Positions 33,823 to 36,395 of a stretch of 36,395 bases of DNA are shown here, in pieces (position 1 is the first letter of the stretch; every line of letters begins with the position of its first letter). The stretch is taken from contig CAJQMI010000070.1 of assembly GCA_905479395.1 (NCBI GenBank), positions 1-36,395 of the forward strand. Direction: 5' to 3'. The notes below the pieces were generated by a model. The model saw only the letters and a list, made by a program, of their open reading frames with translations. It was not told the origin of the DNA and ran no database searches. The DNA comes from an uncultured Flavobacteriales bacterium. GTDB lineage: Bacteria; Bacteroidota; Bacteroidia; Flavobacteriales_D; Sanyastnellaceae. A program made the position numbers and the translations under genes.

Positions 33823-35480
33823 GATTTTCAACATACAATGTTCTCCTCGCCTTGGTCACTTCACTCTGCGTATCGGGATGTGGTTTCAAGTCTGAGAGTG
33901 CGGATTCAATTGTCCATAACGGCACCATCATCACGATGGATGCGCAAAACTCAATTGGACGGGCGATGGCCATTCGAAATGGGCGAATTCTCGCCATCGG
34001 TGCGGAGCGTGAAATTCTGAATCGATACCGCGCAACTGAGGTGACCGACTTGAAAGGTGGAGTCGTTTTTCCAGGCCTAATGGATGGTCACGCACATTTG
34101 GTTGGATATGCCGACGGATTATTGGAGGCAAACTTGTTTGCAACGGAAAGTTGGGAGGAAGCGGTTGGTCGAATGGTGGCACATGATCAAGAACGTCCCA
34201 ATGAATGGGTCGTTGGGCGTGGCTGGGATCAAAATGATTGGGAAGAACCTCGCTTTCCAACCCGATTGCTTTTGGATGAATATTTCCCTGATAAGCCTGT
34301 GGTGCTTGAGCGCATTGATGGCCATGCGTTGATTGTGAATCGCATTGCGCTAGAATTGGCGGGGTTGTGGAGTGCGAGCGGAGCAGCTCCAGAGGGTGGT
34401 GAAATTTTGCGAGGAGAGGGGGGGTATCCTACCGGAGTGCTCGTGGATAATGCATGTGCGTTGATTCAAAAGCATGTCCCTCGTCGTGCTCCGGCGGAAC
34501 GGTTTGAGGCGCTTATGGAGGCACAAGAAAACTTGCTTGCACAGGGAATCACGGGGCTTACAGATGCGGGGTTAGCTCCTGGTGAAATTCTTCGCCTCGA
34601 TTCGCTTCATGGCACGGGAGACCTCAAACTGCGTATCAATGCCATGGTGAACTCGGAAGATTCTTCTATCCAATGGCTGCGAGCAAGGGGTCCGATTTTG
34701 AAAGACCGCTTGACGGTTCGTTCGGTAAAGTTTTATATGGATGGTGCACTTGGTTCTCGCGGTGCATTGTTATTGGAGCCTTATTCCGATCGGCCAGGAT
34801 GGCATGGGCTCGGCACCCAAGACGCCTCTTGGTTCCGTGAGCAATTGGAGGCACTTGCTTTAGATAGTCTGCAAGCCGCCACACATTGCATCGGTGACTC
34901 GGCAGTTCGATGGGTACTGGATGCGTACCAAGAGATTCTCGGCGGCACCAACGATCGTCGTTGGCGCATTGAGCACGCCCAGGTGGTTGCGCCAAAGGAC
35001 TTCGATGGTTTTGGCCGCAACAGCATCATTCCTTCAGTGCAGCCGACGCATGCAACAAGTGACATGTATTGGGCGGGTGAACGCTTGGGGCGGAATCGCA
35101 TTCGACGGGCTTACGCTTATCAGGAATTGTTGGGTCAATTGGGGATGGTTGCTTTGGGTACCGATTTTCCTGTGGAGGATATCGATCCTCGAAAGACCTT
35201 TTTCGCGAGCGTTGCACGACGGGATGCGAATGGCTTCCCAGAAGGCGGTTTCCAGGCCAACAATTCCCTAAGCAAGGAACAGACCCTGCGGGGCATGACG
35301 CAGTGGGTGGCTTTGGCTCAGTTTCAGGAATCGGATTTGGGCACAGTGGAGGTGGGCAAGTGGGCGGATTTGACTTGGATGGATCGCAATTGGATGACAA
35401 TTGACCCAATAGATGTACTGGATACGCGTGTGCTTGGAACATGCATTGCAGGTGAGTGGTTGTTCAGAGCAGATAGATGA
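33819..35480 (+). CDS. Lipoprotein amidohydrolase of the YtcJ family
   Basis: A 553-residue amidohydrolase (amidohydrolase_3/YtcJ-like). Residues 1-21 are a lipoprotein signal with lipobox VSGC (Cys21), so it should be membrane-anchored outside the cytoplasm. Metal-site motifs are PGLMDGHAHL (HxH), SVKFYMDGALGSRGA (candidate carboxylated Lys), ATHCIGDSAV, WRIEHAQVV and LGTDFPVEDIDP (final Asp). The C-terminal LGTVEVGKWADLTWMD is typical of the composite domain. These enzymes hydrolyse amide or formamide bonds in cyclic or acylated small molecules. The substrate is unknown. It overlaps the genes on both sides by 4 bases. Confidence 0.92.
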   Translation: MRFSTYNVLLALVTSLCVSGCGFKSESADSIVHNGTIITMDAQNSIGRAMAIRNGRILAIGAEREILNRYRATEVTDLKGGVVFPGLMDGHAHLVGYADGLLEANLFATESWEEAVGRMVAHDQERPNEWVVGRGWDQNDWEEPRFPTRLLLDEYFPDKPVVLERIDGHALIVNRIALELAGLWSASGAAPEGGEILRGEGGYPTGVLVDNACALIQKHVPRRAPAERFEALMEAQENLLAQGITGLTDAGLAPGEILRLDSLHGTGDLKLRINAMVNSEDSSIQWLRARGPILKDRLTVRSVKFYMDGALGSRGALLLEPYSDRPGWHGLGTQDASWFREQLEALALDSLQAATHCIGDSAVRWVLDAYQEILGGTNDRRWRIEHAQVVAPKDFDGFGRNSIIPSVQPTHATSDMYWAGERLGRNRIRRAYAYQELLGQLGMVALGTDFPVEDIDPRKTFFASVARRDANGFPEGGFQANNSLSKEQTLRGMTQWVALAQFQESDLGTVEVGKWADLTWMDRNWMTIDPIDVLDTRVLGTCIAGEWLFRADR

Positions 35481-36160
35481 AGGACAAAACCACCCAATCG
35501 CATGTGTCTTGGCAGTTGATGTCTCTGCTATCCACGTTCGCAGTAGCCGTCGCAGCAGGAGTATACATTCTTTACCCCTCCAAATCGATTCCTATTCTGC
35601 AGCCAGGTGATTTAAATCCCGCCTTGGTGGATTCTCAGGATTGGAGCCGAGAACAGCACACCATTGCGCCATTCAACCTGATCAATCACTTGGGTGACTC
35701 GATTCAGCTCGAAGATGTTTTGGGTGATGTGATCATTGTAGACTTTTTCTTCACCCGTTGTGCGACTATTTGCCCCATTATGACTTCCAACCTGACAAAG
35801 GTTCGGGACGAGTTGGATCTTGAAATGGGATGGCGAATATTGAGTCATAGTGTCACCCCGGAGGCAGACAGTGCATCTGTTTTAAATGCTTACGCGAAAA
35901 GAATGGATGCTGAACATGAAAATTGGTGGTTCTTGACAGGTGATAAAAAAGAGATTTATCGCCTTGCAAGGAGGAGTTATTTCGCATGTTATGATGAGGC
36001 TCGTGGAGGAGATGGCGGCATGCAAGATTTCGTCCATACAGAGAATGTAGTGCTGGTAGATCAGAAAGGACGGCTAAGGGGTTTTTATGACGGAACAAGT
36101 GAATTATCTATGAATCAACTGGTTGAGGATTGCCAGTGGCTCTTGCAAGAAAAAAAATAA
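35477..36160 (+). CDS. SCO1/SenC-family copper and thiol protein
   Basis: A 227-residue SCO-family protein. An N-terminal membrane anchor (LLSTFAVAVAAGVYILYP) is followed by a thioredoxin-like domain outside the cytoplasm. The copper ligands Cys95 and Cys99 lie in FFTRCATICPIM, and His187 in DFVHTENVVLVD. SCO proteins deliver copper to, or reduce the CuA site of, cytochrome c oxidase. In Bacteroidota, SCO genes often sit outside oxidase clusters. Here it is the last gene of an operon with an SDR and an amidohydrolase, an association I cannot explain by function. Confidence 0.94.
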   Translation: MKDKTTQSHVSWQLMSLLSTFAVAVAAGVYILYPSKSIPILQPGDLNPALVDSQDWSREQHTIAPFNLINHLGDSIQLEDVLGDVIIVDFFFTRCATICPIMTSNLTKVRDELDLEMGWRILSHSVTPEADSASVLNAYAKRMDAEHENWWFLTGDKKEIYRLARRSYFACYDEARGGDGGMQDFVHTENVVLVDQKGRLRGFYDGTSELSMNQLVEDCQWLLQEKK

Positions 36161-36202
36161 AAAAAAAGACAGATGTTGATGCGAAATTCAAATAACCCAT
36201 TG

Positions 36203-36210
36203 TACATTTG
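36203..36210 (+). promoter_or_regulatory. Candidate upstream promoter element (P1) of a right-edge transcription unit
   Basis: TACATTTG, followed by CGCCCGCTTT, is an exact -7 consensus match. Its downstream context nearly repeats that of the second element 78 bases on. It lies 43 bases after the SCO gene and no protein-coding gene follows within the window. Confidence 0.5.
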
Positions 36211-36280
36211 CGCCCGCTTTCGAAGGAAAGTGAGTTCATTGAAAAGCGATTTGCAACTGAGATTTCTTGAAAAAGAAACC

Positions 36281-36288
36281 TACATTTG
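36281..36288 (+). promoter_or_regulatory. Candidate downstream promoter element (P2) of a right-edge transcription unit
   Basis: TACATTTG followed by CATCCGCTTTAA, near-identical to the first element and its context. Tandem promoters are usual for rRNA operons. A TTTCTT-GAAA-AAGAAA inverted repeat lies just upstream (36263-36278). Confidence 0.52.
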
Positions 36289-36350
36289 CATCCGCTTTAA
36301 AATTAACGAAGCATTTAAAGAAGCCGGTTTACCGGTGGACTTTTATAAAC

Positions 36351-36360
36351 GTTCTTTGAC
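36351..36360 (+). other. boxA-like antitermination motif
   Basis: GTTCTTTGAC resembles the boxA element of rRNA leaders (E. coli TGCTCTTTAACA) and the GTTCTTTGACA stretch I recall from leaders of Bacteroidota rRNA operons. It lies 62 bases after the second promoter element. This is pattern recognition, not proof; the RNA gene itself is outside the window. Confidence 0.4.
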
Positions 36361-36377
36361 TTGATGCAGCAGCCCGG

Positions 36378-36395
36378 AATCTTCTTCGGAAGATT
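36378..36395 (+). other. UUCG-tetraloop hairpin at the window edge
   Basis: AATCTTC-TTCG-GAAGATT is a perfect 7-base stem with the very stable C(UUCG)G loop. It ends at the last base of the window, so the stem may continue. It is probably a structured leader or processing element; no T-run is visible because the sequence stops. Confidence 0.6.

Noticed and set aside
36161-36180. A-rich run after the SCO gene, considered as a terminator
   Set aside because: There is no stem-loop before it, and on the plus strand the run is A, not T.
36173-36364. 63-codon frame at the right edge
   Set aside because: It runs through the duplicated promoter elements and the boxA-like motif, has no recognisable protein features, and its YICARFRR/YICIRFK pattern is just the repeated promoter sequence translated.
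1-36395. CRISPR arrays, insertion sequences, tRNA genes, restriction or toxin-antitoxin systems
   Set aside because: No regularly spaced repeats, transposase or integrase motifs, cloverleaf-like sequence or known defence gene families were recognised by reading.

Overview
The window looks like a chromosomal segment of a Bacteroidota member, probably order Flavobacteriales (a marine Cryomorphaceae/Schleiferiaceae-like lineage is my guess). The evidence is two TonB-dependent receptors of Bacteroidota type, a secreted protein with a type IX secretion (T9SS) C-terminal domain, families largely confined to the phylum (DUF4924, DUF4834), a flavobacterial-type GGGP synthase, start sites without Shine-Dalgarno sequences, and several TAnnTTTG promoter elements. 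No CRISPR array, insertion sequence, integrase or tRNA gene was seen. The gene content is mostly metabolic and housekeeping.

Layout. 1-1098 is the C-terminal end of a TonB-dependent receptor. 1108-2729 (minus) is a GGGP synthase gene overlapping an alpha/beta hydrolase gene. 2947-9897 (plus) holds carB, a small DUF4834 membrane protein, a large YfhO-family membrane protein and a GNAT/FemAB-like protein. 9877-13386 (minus) holds a complete TonB-dependent receptor and a DUF1853 protein. 13429-14793 (plus) holds a small unknown protein, an OmpH/Skp-like protein and DUF4924. 14794-15210 (minus) is a small receiver-like protein. 15353-19848 (plus) is a tight four-gene set: ThiF/E1-like enzyme, GNAT-fold-like protein, 7TM sensor histidine kinase and response regulator. 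19868-20959 (minus) is an M42 aminopeptidase.

21052-26891 (minus) is a fatty-acid beta-oxidation operon, MarR-fadN-fadA-fadE, in the same order and with nearly the same protein lengths as Bacillus fadNAE. Two TATGC/GCATA palindromes lie upstream of the MarR gene. lolD (minus) and sucC (plus) diverge at 27.7 kb. Then come an O-methyltransferase and a cysteine-rich secreted protein (minus), yciH plus a THUMP RNA methyltransferase (plus), a strong bidirectional terminator at 32053-32082, a T9SS-secreted protein (minus), and an SDR / lipoprotein amidohydrolase / SCO operon (plus). The last 235 bases hold two copies of a TACATTTGC promoter element, a boxA-like motif and a UUCG hairpin. This suggests the leader of an rRNA or other stable-RNA operon beginning just past the edge.

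The best candidate for an undescribed system is the ThiF / GNAT-like / histidine kinase / response regulator operon, with the receiver-like gene divergent to it. It pairs an adenylating enzyme and a possible acyltransferase with a sensor pair. This is a hypothesis from gene context, not a demonstrated function. Other points of interest are the fad operon with a MarR regulator and twin operators, a recurring arrangement of TAnnTTTG elements only 4-10 bases from start codons (possible leaderless transcripts), and a secreted protein combining cysteine hairpins, a MopE-like motif and dockerin-like calcium loops.
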